Of a DNA stretch of 59,009 nucleotides, positions 17,815-24,906 are shown piece after piece. A program made the position numbers and the translations under genes. The notes beneath the pieces were generated by a model. That model was not told the origin of the DNA. It saw only the letters and a list, made by a program, of their open reading frames with translations, and ran no database searches. The number at the start of each line of letters is the position of its first letter. Position 1 is the stretch's first letter. The stretch spans positions 1 to 59,009 of the forward strand of contig JADZEY010000018.1 in the NCBI GenBank assembly GCA_020850315.1, written 5' to 3'. The stretch is from Armatimonadota bacterium. Its GTDB lineage: Bacteria > Bacteroidota > Ignavibacteria > OLB7.

Positions 17815-18185
17815 GGGGATGCACTGGTTTCGACGGGGGGCAGATTGCTTGCGGTTGCGCTGTCGCGCTCTACTACTGTGGCGCGTTATCCCAACAGTAG
17901 TAAACGTAACTGCGGACTCCTACGAGTACCGTCTTGCAGCCTAAGTAGGAACTTAGCGCAGCAAGCATCCGACCAAAGCCTGCCTGTGGCGTTGGATTTC
18001 GGGTGTCGCAATACAGGATAGTGGTTGATGCTCGGCAAGTGGTATCAATCGCGAAACTTCAGCCTGCTGGCCGGCGGATAACCTTGTCAATCGGGATGCC
18101 GACGGTAAGATAAAAAGATTGACTATGCAGCGTAGTAGCTTCAGGGGTTTCTCTTCGGACGCGGGTTCGATTCCCGCCATCTCCA
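17815..18185 (+). ncRNA. ssrA: tmRNA (transfer-messenger RNA)
   Basis: A one-piece tmRNA of about 371 nt. The 5' end GGGGATG pairs with CATCTCC (18178-18184) to form the acceptor stem, and the conserved GGTTTCGACGGGG follows. The T-arm shows GGGTTCGATTCCC. The tag frame starts at 17900 with a GTA resume codon and reads VNVTADSYEYRLAA to TAA at 17942-17944. The LAA end is the usual protease-recognition terminus. CCA is not encoded (ACA follows the stem). tmRNA rescues ribosomes stalled on non-stop mRNA and tags their products for proteolysis. The last 56 nt are part of the 104-bp repeat shared with 18943-19047. Confidence 0.97.
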
Positions 18186-18233
18186 CACAGGAAAAAACCA
18201 GCGGCGATTTCCATCAAAAGAAATCGCCGCTGG
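18130..18233 (+). repeat. Proximal copy of ssrA 3'-end repeat (attL-like)
   Basis: These 104 bp comprise the last 56 nt of tmRNA, CACAGG spacer and terminator hairpin. They recur at 18943-19047: the first 91 bp are identical, then one extra G in the distal copy, then 13 identical bp. The two copies bracket the higBA genes exactly, as expected for site-specific insertion into a tmRNA gene that rebuilds its 3' end. Confidence 0.9.
18198..18233 (+). terminator. Terminator-like hairpin after tmRNA (proximal copy)
   Basis: A 14-bp stem, CCAGCGGCGATTTC (18198-18211) with GAAATCGCCGCTGG (18220-18233), has an 8-nt loop and is followed by TTGTGTTTG. Compared with the distal copy it lacks one G in the 3' arm and has a poorer T-run. 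Confidence 0.7.
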
Positions 18234-18270
18234 TTGTGTTTGTACTCACATCAATGCTATTGAACAATCC

Positions 18271-18292
18271 ACGTTATAACATTTACGTTATA
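18271..18292 (+). promoter_or_regulatory. Operator-like repeats upstream of higBA
   Basis: ACGTTATA occurs twice (18271-18278 and 18285-18292, 14-bp spacing). The same stretch holds the inverted repeat TATAAC-N6-GTTATA (18275-18292) and the 8-bp palindrome GTTATAAC. It ends 7 bp before the higB start, the place where HigA-type antitoxins autorepress. Overlap with the promoter -10 is likely. Confidence 0.55.
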
Positions 18293-18299
18293 TTGCTGT

Positions 18300-18635
18300 G
18301 TGAATTGGGAAATTAGATACTACAACGAACGTGTTTGGCAGCTCATCTTGGATTTACCTCCAAAGCTATTAGCGCGCTATCTACATCTTGCCGACCTTAT
18401 GGCAGAATTTGGTAGCAATCTTGGAATGCCCCACACTCGTTCAATGGGGAGCGGCCTTCTTGAATTGCGTGTTAAAGCAAGCGAAGGTATTGCACGGGTC
18501 TTCTACTGTACTGTTGTAGGTAAAACGATTGTCATTCTTCATGTATTTGTTAAGAAATCACAAGCAACGCCAAAGAAAGAACTTGAACTAGCGCGACGGC
18601 GCATGAAGGAGGTAATGAATAATGACGCACGATAA
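18300..18635 (+). CDS. higB: HigB-type toxin (RelE/ParE superfamily, Gp49-like)
   Basis: A 111-residue protein of the phage Gp49-like / HigB toxin group. Typical features are the YYNERVWQLILDLP opening, RSMGSGLLELRVKASEGIARVFY in the middle (here given by its residues at about 47-68; basic residues surround the predicted RNA-contacting face), and ILHVFVKKSQATPKKELELA near the end. Such toxins cut mRNA on translating ribosomes. The start is GTG at 18300. The 3' end overlaps the antitoxin gene by 14 nt, toxin first, the usual higBA order. The whole pair sits between duplicated tmRNA 3' ends, indicating horizontal acquisition. Confidence 0.88.
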   Translation: MNWEIRYYNERVWQLILDLPPKLLARYLHLADLMAEFGSNLGMPHTRSMGSGLLELRVKASEGIARVFYCTVVGKTIVILHVFVKKSQATPKKELELARRRMKEVMNNDAR

Positions 18636-18948
18636 ACTAAAACAAGCCGCATTATCACAACCAGAAGTCTTTGCCGAATACGAAGCATTGGCTCCTGAGT
18701 TCGAGATACTACGCCAGATGCTACAAGCCCGCGAAGCAGCAGGCCTAACGCAAGCAGAAGTTGCCGAGCGGATGGGAACCAAACAACCAGCGGTGACGCG
18801 ACTAGAATCAGCACTAAGTAGTGGAAAGCATTCCCCTTCGCTTTCAACGCTGCGAAGCTATGCTAAGGCTGTTGGTTGTCATCTTGAAATACGCTTTGTT
18901 CAAACAACCGAAGCCGATAAATCACGCCGTAATCGTCGTTCGGCGTAG
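18622..18948 (+). CDS. higA: HigA-type antitoxin, XRE-family DNA-binding protein
   Basis: A 108-residue partner of the upstream toxin. A helix-turn-helix of the Cro/C1 type is clear at about residues 38-90 (GLTQAEVAERMGTKQPAVTR, then SLSTLRSYAKAVG). HigA proteins bind and neutralise the toxin and repress the operon. The ATG at 18622 has AGGAGGT (18607-18613) 8 nt upstream, inside the toxin frame. The stop codon TAG lies inside the distal ssrA repeat, so the end of the protein (RRNRRSA) may have been set by the insertion junction. Confidence 0.9.
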   Translation: MTHDKLKQAALSQPEVFAEYEALAPEFEILRQMLQAREAAGLTQAEVAERMGTKQPAVTRLESALSSGKHSPSLSTLRSYAKAVGCHLEIRFVQTTEADKSRRNRRSA

Positions 18949-19047
18949 TAGCTTCAGGGGTTTCTCTTCGGACGCGGGTTCGATTCCCGCCATCTCCACA
19001 CAGGAAAAAACCAGCGGCGATTTCCATCAAAAGGAAATCGCCGCTGG
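18943..19047 (+). repeat. Distal copy of ssrA 3'-end repeat (attR-like)
   Basis: This second copy holds the 3' 56 nt of tmRNA (pseudo-tRNA half: T-arm and 3' acceptor strand only) plus spacer and hairpin. Lacking the 5' acceptor strand it cannot make tmRNA. Its hairpin is the more perfect one, suggesting that this is the original chromosomal end and the proximal copy came with the insert. Confidence 0.9.
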
Positions 19048-19051
19048 CTTT
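19011..19051 (+). terminator. Terminator hairpin (distal copy), now after higA
   Basis: A 15-bp perfect stem, CCAGCGGCGATTTCC (19011-19025) with GGAAATCGCCGCTGG (19033-19047), has a 7-nt loop and is followed by CTTTAATT. It now ends the higBA transcript and probably originally ended ssrA. Confidence 0.75.
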
Positions 19052-19415
19052 AATTCAACTATGCAGCAAGCTGTTCAGAACTGAATGTTCGGTAGCTGCG
19101 AATTCAGTCACTGGCTCCACTCCTACTTCGTCCGGCGGAACAGCGAAGCATCGAAATCCCTTTTCAGCTTTGGCTCCCTCTCCCACCCGACCAATGGAGT
19201 AGAAATAGTAGCATCACCCGATTGGGAGAGAGTCGGGGTGAGGGCTGGCAGCGAACGAGGGCAGGTGCGTAAGGTCAGTTATTACGTGTTGTTCCTGCCA
19301 ACATGATCTGACACAAACATATCCCACTTCTTCTTTGTCTCAATAGCCCATTACCGCGTTTTTTTAACCTCCCTTCTTTTTCCCACCGTTGTACCCCATT
19401 ATTATGCCGAAAACA
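19052..19415. other. Intergenic region with a diverged inverted-repeat element
   Basis: About 360 bp lie between the higA terminator and the convergent thiolase gene. It holds a diverged element at 19178-19245 and a T-rich tract near 19360-19385. The decamer ACTATGCAGC at 19058-19067 repeats the sequence at 18122-18131 in tmRNA. No convincing coding region is seen. Confidence 0.6.
19178..19245 (-). repeat. Diverged CTCTCCC/GGGAGAG element
   Basis: CTCTCCCA (19178-19185) pairs with TGGGAGAG (19223-19230) around a 37-nt spacer. On the minus strand it is preceded by GCCCTCACCCCGACT, matching the opening of the elements at 4.3 kb. It is less conserved than those and its spacer is longer. Confidence 0.6.
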
Positions 19416-20627
19416 TCACCCCCCCACCCTCTCAAAAATCGCACTGATCCCCTGCCCTACCCCGATGCACATGGTGGCAAGGCCGTAGCGGGCGTTGTCG
19501 CGGCGCGCCATTTCGCTGCCAAGCGTGGCAACCAATCGCACCCCCGACATCCCCAACGGATGCCCCAAAGCGATTGCCCCGCCATTCACGTTCACCTTGC
19601 CCAGCTCCAACCCCAACTCCCGAATCACCGCAATGGATTGCGAAGCAAACGCCTCGTTCAGTTCGATAAGATCCATTTGGTCTAGAGTAAGCCCGGCGGC
19701 GGCAAGGGCTTTTTGGGTTGCTGGAACCGGGCCAATGCCCATGTAGCGAGGGTCAACGCCGGCAACTGCTCCGGCCACATATTTCAGGACTGGCTTCAGT
19801 CCGTATTGCTCCACCGCACGCTCGCTGGCCACAAGCAGCGCGCCGGCACCGTCGTTCAAGCTGCTAGAGTTCCCCGGCGTAACGCTCCCCCCTTTGCGGA
19901 AGGCTGGCTTCAGCGTGCCAAGCTTCTCCACCGAGGTGTCCTTGCGTGGCGTTTCGTCGCGGCGGACAACGATTGGGTCCCCTTTTTTCTGTGGGATTTC
20001 CACCGGGATCACGGTGTTATCGTAGCGGCCGGCATCCCACGCCTCCACCGCCAACTGGTGCGAGCGGAAGGCAAACTGATCCTGTTCCTGGCGGCTGAGT
20101 TCCCATTTCTCGGCAACATTTTCGGCGGTCTCCCCCATCTGCTCCAGCGGGAACATCGCCTCCATTTTTGGATTTGGGAAACGCCATCCAAGCGCGGTAT
20201 CGTAGGCGGTAAGGTTGCCGAACATTGCCGCACCAGAGACATTTTTCGGCAGGACGTACGGCGCGCGCGACATCACCTCGGCCCCACCAGCAATCACCAA
20301 ATCGGCCTCGCCAGAGCGGACGGCACGGGCCGCAGCAATCACCGCATCCAAGGCCGAACCACACAAGCGATTGATGGTGGTTGCCGGGACGCTTTGCGGC
20401 AATCCAGCCAGCAGCACCGCCATCCGCGCCACGTTGCGATTATCCTCACCCGCTTGGTTTGCGCAACCGATAATTGCATCGTTGATTGCTTCAGGGGGAA
20501 CCCCGGTGCGCTCAATAAGGGTGCGAATAACAAGCGAGGCAAGGTCATCAACACGGACGGCAGAGAGCGCGCCGCCATATTTGCCAATCGGGGTTCGGAG
20601 CGGCGAGACGATGTATGCTTCGGACAT
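19416..20627 (-). CDS. Acetyl-CoA C-acyltransferase (thiolase)
   Basis: A 403-residue thiolase that cleaves or condenses 3-ketoacyl-CoA in fatty-acid or ketoacid metabolism; cytoplasmic tetramer in relatives. The acyl-accepting cysteine is in [11 protein letters not shown] (Cys89), the catalytic histidine in GHPLGMSG (about 356) and the second cysteine in CIGVGQG (about 387). The NEAFA motif is near 330 and the length is standard. A 3-hydroxyacyl-CoA dehydrogenase-like gene follows 'behind' it upstream on the same strand (51 nt between), suggesting a beta-oxidation-type pair, though that partner looks catalytically dead. Acetoacetyl-CoA thiolase and beta-ketoadipyl-CoA thiolase cannot be separated by eye. 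Confidence 0.94.
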   Translation of the reverse strand: MSEAYIVSPLRTPIGKYGGALSAVRVDDLASLVIRTLIERTGVPPEAINDAIIGCANQAGEDNRNVARMAVLLAGLPQSVPATTINRLCGSALDAVIAAARAVRSGEADLVIAGGAEVMSRAPYVLPKNVSGAAMFGNLTAYDTALGWRFPNPKMEAMFPLEQMGETAENVAEKWELSRQEQDQFAFRSHQLAVEAWDAGRYDNTVIPVEIPQKKGDPIVVRRDETPRKDTSVEKLGTLKPAFRKGGSVTPGNSSSLNDGAGALLVASERAVEQYGLKPVLKYVAGAVAGVDPRYMGIGPVPATQKALAAAGLTLDQMDLIELNEAFASQSIAVIRELGLELGKVNVNGGAIALGHPLGMSGVRLVATLGSEMARRDNARYGLATMCIGVGQGISAIFERVGG

Positions 20628-20678
20628 GGTTGTTGTTTGGTCTAGTTAGAGTTGATGAGATGGAGTTCAGTGAAGTGT

Positions 20679-21434
20679 TCAGGCGTGGAACGGCTTGTTG
20701 GCGCGGGCAAGCTGACGCAGCAGCACGCAAGGACGGTAGCGTTCTTCGCGGTACTCCTGCCAGAGCGCGTCCAGAATTGATAGCACAACGTCGGGGCCAA
20801 TGCGGTCGGCCCAGTGAAGCGGGCCATCGGGGTAGTTGGTTCCTAACTTCATTGCAGTGTCGATATCGGCGGGGGAAGCAACGCCTTCCATCATGGCAAA
20901 CGCTGCCTCGTTTATCACCATTGCCACCACCCGCGCCGAAACCAGCCCGATGCAATCCGCCACCACCTCCACTTCCCGCGTGAACAGCCCCCGAATCGTT
21001 GCTAACGTCCGTTCCCGCAGCGGCTTATCCATCTGGAGCGATGGGGCAACCTCTACCAACGATGCCGAAGCAAACGTGGAGGGCAAGAAGCTGAAGCCAA
21101 CCACTGGCAAAGTTCCGCCAACCAGCGCGGCGGCTGCGGTGGCGGTCATCGTCAGGGTGTTGCTCAGGACGATGGTATCCGGCCCAGCGATGTGCGCGAT
21201 GAACCCGAGGTTGCTGTGTTTCTGGCCATCATCAACGCAGGAAAGCTCGATGATTGCCGAAAGATTGTCGGGAAGCTGCGATGTGGATTCCACCAGAACA
21301 AGGCGTTCGTTGGTTGGGGCGTTGCCGTCAGGGCTGAAGCCGTCGTTCCAGAGAAACAGCTGTTGATCGGGGGCAATCGCCACAGATACTTCGGCAGCAT
21401 GATGTGGGGAACCGAGAAGAAGGATACCGGACAT
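20679..21434 (-). CDS. Degenerate 3-hydroxyacyl-CoA dehydrogenase-like protein
   Basis: A 251-residue protein whose last 100 residues are a clear 3HCDH C-terminal domain: VINEAAFAMMEGVASPADID, AMKLGTNYPDGPLHWADRIG, then RYRPCVLLRQL. The N-terminal Rossmann part is eroded: the expected glycine-rich loop is GSPHHAAEV, the usual catalytic-histidine segment HFFNP reads FSFLP, and the usual asparagine after GFVSN is replaced (GLVSARVV). I therefore infer loss of dehydrogenase activity, with a possible acyl-CoA-binding or regulatory role next to the thiolase. The start is the ATG at 21434. A plain misassembled HAD is possible but no frameshift is evident. Confidence 0.78.
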   Translation of the reverse strand: MSGILLLGSPHHAAEVSVAIAPDQQLFLWNDGFSPDGNAPTNERLVLVESTSQLPDNLSAIIELSCVDDGQKHSNLGFIAHIAGPDTIVLSNTLTMTATAAAALVGGTLPVVGFSFLPSTFASASLVEVAPSLQMDKPLRERTLATIRGLFTREVEVVADCIGLVSARVVAMVINEAAFAMMEGVASPADIDTAMKLGTNYPDGPLHWADRIGPDVVLSILDALWQEYREERYRPCVLLRQLARANKPFHA

Positions 21435-21482
21435 TGGGAGAGTTATGGATTGAGAGAATAGATAATTGGGTGGCTGGCCTTA

Positions 21483-21498
21483 CCGGCAGCACTGCCGG
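21483..21498 (-). terminator. Short hairpin downstream of the PUR-family gene
   Basis: CCGGCAG (21483-21489) and CTGCCGG (21492-21498) form a compact stem about 85 bp past the PUR gene stop and before the next minus-strand start. There is no T-run, so termination is uncertain. Confidence 0.3.
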
Positions 21499-21582
21499 AA
21501 ACTAAAGAACCCCACACACCAACCAAGTGATGTATGGAGTTCTTGGATATTCACCATAAGCGCGTATGGCCTTGCGCAACGC

Positions 21583-21873
21583 TTAGTTTTCTTCGATGTA
21601 GTTCTCACGCTGGCGTGGCAGCGCGTTGATTTTGGCAAGCTCCTGATAAACGAAGTCCAAGGCTTCGTTCAGTGCTGCACGGAACTTTTCGAAGTCCTCC
21701 TTATACAGGAAGATTTTGAACTTCTCTTTTTCTTCCCCTTCAGCACTACGTTTGCTTTCCGTAATAGTCAGGTAGTAATCATGGCCGGAGCGAGTCGAAC
21801 GAACGTCCACGAAGTAGGTTCGTTTGCCAGCACGCACGCGCCGGGAAAAAACTTCATCACGATTGTTTTCCAC
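21583..21873 (-). CDS. PUR-alpha family nucleic-acid-binding protein (DUF3276)
   Basis: A 96-residue protein with one PUR repeat: VFSRRVRAGKRTYFVDVRST (about 8-27), DYYLTITESKR, then FKIFLYKEDFEKFRAALNEAL. This is the bacterial Pur-alpha-like family typical of Bacteroidota and spirochaetes, which bind single-stranded DNA or RNA as dimers. The GTG at 21873 is preceded by AAGGGG on the minus strand at suitable spacing. It stands between the PorZ-like gene and the HAD-like gene. Confidence 0.92.
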   Translation of the reverse strand: MENNRDEVFSRRVRAGKRTYFVDVRSTRSGHDYYLTITESKRSAEGEEKEKFKIFLYKEDFEKFRAALNEALDFVYQELAKINALPRQRENYIEEN

Positions 21874-21938
21874 TTGCAGTCCCCTTGTTTTTTTGATCGA
21901 ATCGTTTCTGTTCAGGCACTGTTGCTGGGCGCATCACC

Positions 21939-24233
21939 TTATTGCTGAACCACCGCAATTTTTCCAACCACGGTTTGTTCCCCCTGCTCGGTTCCGGCTG
22001 TCACCAGATAGATGCCGCTTGGAACCATTCTGCCGTTATTATCGAAGCCATCCCAGAAGGCGACTGCCCCACCGGGGGATTCAAACTGCCGAACAAGCAC
22101 ACCACTTACCGTCAAGATCTTCACCGAAGCATCGGTGGGCAATCCGGTAAGGCGAAGTGGCTCGGTTGCTGGAAGAAGAAACGGCTGAGGCGAGGCTACA
22201 ATCGTGGTAACGGTCTCCGGAGACTCAACGGCTGGCGTTGACACCCTGTTCATGCCATTTGCGGTGCCAATATAAACATCACCTGTTGCGTAATCCGTAA
22301 GAATTGATCTAACAGCGTTATCCACAAGGGGTGAGTTGTCAACGGTGTAGCGTTCCAGAAGCTCGGTGCCATCCAAGTTCATCACATAGACCCCTTGATC
22401 GGTGCCGACCCATTTGCGGTTCAAGGCATCCACGGCGATTGCCCGAATCCCGACATCGCGCAGTGCACGCACGGTGCGGAAGGTTGGCCGCCCACGGTTC
22501 AGCATGAACGAAGGGTTCACCAGCACCACTAACCCCGCCGGGGTTCCAATCCAAACCTCGCCATCGGGATCCACCAGCAAGGCTGATTGTTGGTTTGATG
22601 GAAGGCCGTCGTTGGTGGTAATCATCCCCCAAACTCCACGGTTTGTTGCCGGGGCCGAACCGGTGTCGCGGAACCATTGCAACCCCTGAAGACTAAGCGC
22701 GCCATCGGCTCCCAGCCACTTGGTTCCATTGCGGTCAACGGCAAGGTATCGGTAGGTTCGCGGGAACGGGCTTCGGTAGCTAACAAACCCGCTTCCATCA
22801 GCCGCCTGCTCGCCGGGGCGCAGCTGCACAACCAACACCGGCCCAATTGCCGAGGTGTTGTCCCAGTTCACCAGCCACGTCCGCCCGTTCTGTTCGGCAA
22901 TGCCCGCACCAACCACATACTCCTTCTCCTTGCCGTTGATCCCAATTAGGGGGGAATTTTGGGCGTTGTAGTTGCTCCATCCATCATCGTTAATGCGGGT
23001 GAAGCCGCCAGGGAACAGCCCCACCCAAACGCTGCTGTCGGCCCCGTTGCCAATGCACCACGTGCCGTTTGAAGGAAGGTTGGGAGTAGCCGGAAACGAG
23101 AACGATTCCCAGACGTTGTTTTGCAACTTGCTAATGCCGCTCCCCTCTTCGCCGGTTGCTGCGCCAACCCAAATGCCCCCCCCTTTCCCTTTCACTAACC
23201 CGGTAAAAGCGTTGGATACTGGCGAATTTGGGAACAGATACCGCAAGGTGTCGGCAGTGGGGATGGCAACTCCATCACGGTTTGTGGCAAGGGCAAACAT
23301 TCCGTTGGATGCCGCCGCCACCACTTGAATATCGGTCCCCGCACTTTGGATTTGCTCAAAACCGTAGGTGGTGTGGTTGTACCGAAAAAGGTTTGGGCTA
23401 GACCACGCCAGAACCACATCACCAGCACGGGTTAGCTTAAATGGAGCTCGGGCAAGGTCGCCACGGCGTTGGAACGTTCCATCAATCCGTTGGAACACGC
23501 CACCACCAGTCCCTATCTGAAGATTTCCACCGCCAACAGCAAGTGAGTAAGCGGTGTCCGATAAGCCATCTTGCAACCCAGCAACCGTCCAGGATTTTGG
23601 GTCGGTCAGCACCTTCCCCCGCTCTGGTGCCCATGCCAACCCGAACTCGGTAGCAACCCACACGGTGTCGCGGAAGAAGAGGATATCGTTGGCAGCAATA
23701 AATGGAGGAAGATTGCCGAATCGGGTGTAGCTGTCGCCGAAGGTGCTGTCGGTGGGGTTATAGACCGCCACCCCGAAGGCAGTTAGCACGTAGGTTTTTC
23801 CGTTGTGAAACCGGAAGCCGTTAATTTTTTTATCGGGGCGGCTTACGGTGCTAATCTCGCTGGAATAACTCCAACGGTTCTGTTGGGTGCGGTAGATACT
23901 GATTACCCCGTTATCGGAACCAACATACAGCAGCTTGGAATCGTCATCGTAGCCCACCGAGATTGCGGACAGCCGCAGCAACCCTTCGGTAGTACGGAAC
24001 ACGGCAAAAGAATCGGTAGCTGGATCGTACCGGAAAACACCACCAGTGGTGGCAGCCCAAACCCTCCCTTCGGCATCGAACGTTGTCCCCAGCACCTTCC
24101 GCATGGAGCTGTAAGCGTTCCAGACCGGAGCAGTTTGGGCAACAACAGAAGCGGAACCAAGCAGGAACAAGCATATTCCAGCCAAGATCACTCCCCAGCG
24201 TCGGGGCGTGTCAAGGAAGCGATGAAGCATCAT
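21939..24233 (-). CDS. porZ: PorZ-like two-propeller surface protein with C-terminal sorting-type domain
   Basis: A 764-residue exported protein. It has a signal peptide (about 1-33, GVILAGICLFLLGSASVVAQ), an N-terminal beta-propeller resembling PorZ (VWNAYSSMRKVLGTTFDAEG, then LLYVGSDNGVISIYRTQQNR and TAFGVAVYNPTD), a second region of two-component-regulator-type propeller repeats (VWIGTPAGLVVL, KWVGTDQGVYVMN), and a final FlgD-like beta-sandwich (SGVLVRQFESPGG... FWDGFDNNGRMVPSGIYLV). That domain order is the one known for PorZ, the T9SS component that brings anionic LPS to PorU. A generic propeller-containing T9SS cargo is the alternative. ATGs at 24233 and 24230 are both possible starts. 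Confidence 0.75.
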   Translation of the reverse strand: MMLHRFLDTPRRWGVILAGICLFLLGSASVVAQTAPVWNAYSSMRKVLGTTFDAEGRVWAATTGGVFRYDPATDSFAVFRTTEGLLRLSAISVGYDDDSKLLYVGSDNGVISIYRTQQNRWSYSSEISTVSRPDKKINGFRFHNGKTYVLTAFGVAVYNPTDSTFGDSYTRFGNLPPFIAANDILFFRDTVWVATEFGLAWAPERGKVLTDPKSWTVAGLQDGLSDTAYSLAVGGGNLQIGTGGGVFQRIDGTFQRRGDLARAPFKLTRAGDVVLAWSSPNLFRYNHTTYGFEQIQSAGTDIQVVAAASNGMFALATNRDGVAIPTADTLRYLFPNSPVSNAFTGLVKGKGGGIWVGAATGEEGSGISKLQNNVWESFSFPATPNLPSNGTWCIGNGADSSVWVGLFPGGFTRINDDGWSNYNAQNSPLIGINGKEKEYVVGAGIAEQNGRTWLVNWDNTSAIGPVLVVQLRPGEQAADGSGFVSYRSPFPRTYRYLAVDRNGTKWLGADGALSLQGLQWFRDTGSAPATNRGVWGMITTNDGLPSNQQSALLVDPDGEVWIGTPAGLVVLVNPSFMLNRGRPTFRTVRALRDVGIRAIAVDALNRKWVGTDQGVYVMNLDGTELLERYTVDNSPLVDNAVRSILTDYATGDVYIGTANGMNRVSTPAVESPETVTTIVASPQPFLLPATEPLRLTGLPTDASVKILTVSGVLVRQFESPGGAVAFWDGFDNNGRMVPSGIYLVTAGTEQGEQTVVGKIAVVQQ

Positions 24234-24353
24234 AATCCAGAATGTGAGATCAGCCGTAATTGGTGTTCAGTGGATAGGGCAAATCAACAGAGATTGCAAG
24301 GGGAACGCAAGGCAAAAACTTGGGGTGATGGGAACAAACCGGATGCGTTGGTG

Positions 24354-24818
24354 TTACAACTGCTTCAGCAGGCTGACCATCTCAATCGCTGTTTGTGCAG
24401 CTTCCCATCCTTTGTTTCCGGCTTTCGTCCCTGCCCGCTCAATCGCTTGCTCGATGGTGTCAACCGTCAGCACGCCAAAGGTGCAGGGGACGTTGGTTGC
24501 CATCATCGCGTTGCTGATCCCTTTCACGGCCTCGCCAGCAACGTAGTTAAAATGGGGAGTTCCGCCGCGGATCACCGCGCCAAGCACGATAACGGCATCG
24601 TAGTTCCCTGACTCGGCCAACCGCTTGGTGGCCAACGGAAGCTCGAACGCCCCGGGGACATAGACAATGGTGACATCATTCACATTGCCGCCGTGCATTT
24701 GAATGCACTCCATCGCCCCCTCCAGCAACCGTTGGGTGATGAACTCATTCCAACGGCTGACAGCAATCGCAAATCGGGAACCATCAGCGTTCAACACGCC
24801 TCTCAAAGTTTTTGGCAT
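24354..24818 (-). CDS. ribH: 6,7-dimethyl-8-ribityllumazine synthase
   Basis: A 154-residue enzyme condensing 5-amino-6-ribitylaminouracil with dihydroxybutanone phosphate, the penultimate step of riboflavin synthesis; forms large cytoplasmic shells in relatives. Signatures are SRWNEFIT (about 21-28), VPGAFELPL (about 54-62), LGAVIRGGTPHFNYVAGEA (about 79-97) with the catalytic histidine, and FGVLTVDTIEQAIERAG. The length is standard and the start is the ATG at 24818. No other rib gene is nearby. It lies 120 bp upstream of the PorZ-like gene on the same strand. Confidence 0.96.
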   Translation of the reverse strand: MPKTLRGVLNADGSRFAIAVSRWNEFITQRLLEGAMECIQMHGGNVNDVTIVYVPGAFELPLATKRLAESGNYDAVIVLGAVIRGGTPHFNYVAGEAVKGISNAMMATNVPCTFGVLTVDTIEQAIERAGTKAGNKGWEAAQTAIEMVSLLKQL

Positions 24819-24906
24819 AGCGAACTACTTTTCTGACTAAACTTGAATCACGTTTTGGACGACGCAGCAAACGCACATCATCAACAGCCAATATAACGAT
24901 AAGGCC

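Larger units (their letters stand above)
18130..18942 (+). mobile_element. 813-bp toxin-antitoxin mini-island inserted in the ssrA 3' end
   Basis: The unit between the two ssrA 3'-end repeats contains only an operator-like region and the higB/higA pair; its period is 813 bp. There is no integrase, so it is either a remnant of a larger ssrA-targeted island or a small element mobilised in trans. The two genes look more A+T-rich than their neighbours. The last alanine and stop codon of higA (GCG TAG, 18943-18948) lie within the distal repeat. Confidence 0.7.

Noticed and set aside
18943-18998. A second tmRNA or a tRNA gene
   Set aside because: Only the T-arm and 3' acceptor strand are present; there is no 5' acceptor strand, D-arm or tag frame, so it is a repeat of the ssrA end.
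18130-19047. Complete integrative island with integrase
   Set aside because: No recombinase, transposase or phage gene lies between or near the repeats.
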